Below are positions 63,770 through 64,000 of a stretch of DNA of 64,000 nucleotides, piece after piece. The stretch's first letter is position 1. Each line of letters starts with the position of its first letter. Location of the stretch: assembly GCF_024362695.1 (NCBI RefSeq), contig NC_065413.1, positions 16,403,511-16,467,510 of the forward strand. Reading direction: 5' to 3'. The position numbers were made by a program, and so were the translations under genes. A model generated the notes under the pieces. It ran no database searches. It worked only from the letters and a program-made list of their open reading frames with translations, and had not been told where the DNA came from. Source of the DNA: Pectinophora gossypiella. Lineage: Eukaryota; Arthropoda; Insecta; Lepidoptera; Gelechiidae.

Positions 63770-64000
63770 AAAAAAGTTTATTTTACATTACAATATTAAT
63801 AATGTAATAATAATGCAATATGAAAAAAAAATGGTATACGTACTTATGTCAAGGAAAGAGAAACCTCGTTAGACAAGTTGTTGGTAATCAATATTAAAGA
63901 AGTTAACCTTTTTAATTACCCACCTAACTTTTAAATTAAGTACAGTCAAGTTATATTTGACTGTTACAATACAATACAAAAACGCGTAATTGCACGTATA
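63770..64000. other. AT-rich end of window
   Basis: No coding signal or known repeat was recognised. It presumably belongs to the second intron of the second CD36-family gene. Confidence 0.35.

Overview
This is a stretch of an insect nuclear genome, almost certainly a moth or butterfly. The genes have many short exons with GT/AG introns, the spacer DNA is AT-rich, and more than half of the window appears to be dispersed repeats. These are tRNA-derived SINEs with GAA- or GAT-repeat tails, MITEs with long inverted repeats, non-LTR retrotransposon tails, and one full-length BEL/Pao LTR retrotransposon. There are no bacterial-style operons, ribosome binding sites or CRISPR arrays. The species cannot be named from the sequence.

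Three host genes, all on the + strand, can be reconstructed from splice sites and reading phase. (1) Positions 752-13875: a complete 11-exon gene for a 521-residue major-facilitator transporter resembling the SV2 (synaptic vesicle glycoprotein 2-like) family. (2) Positions 39256-51115: a complete 10-coding-exon gene for a 518-residue CD36-family (class B scavenger receptor) membrane protein, with a likely non-coding 5' exon near 35.6 kb and a small upstream ORF overlapping its start codon. (3) Positions 60932-62313: the first two recognisable exons of a second CD36-family gene that runs off the right edge. Its membrane-anchor exon has exactly the same length (95 bases) and phase as the equivalent exon of gene 2, so these are tandem paralogues.

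Between genes 1 and 2 (about 14-35 kb) the DNA is repeats, dominated by the BEL/Pao element at 25149-31597. It has two 337-bp LTRs that look identical by eye, a tRNA-Tyr-type primer binding site and an uninterrupted 1754-codon gag-pol ORF, so it is a young and possibly still competent insertion. A 456-bp hAT-like relic with a perfect 8-bp target duplication follows it. The 36-39 kb region upstream of the CD36 gene is crowded with inverted-repeat elements, including a palindrome of about 500 bp inside a 615-bp element. The introns of the CD36 gene and the spacer between the two CD36 genes hold further SINEs, foldback MITEs and LINE fragments.

The most unusual findings are the large palindrome at 37866-38480, two short palindromes that look like template-switch or inverted-duplication scars at SINE copies (51940-51988 and 58533-58612), the upstream ORF on the CD36 gene, and several nested insertions with readable target-site duplications. 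No coding system outside known families was found.
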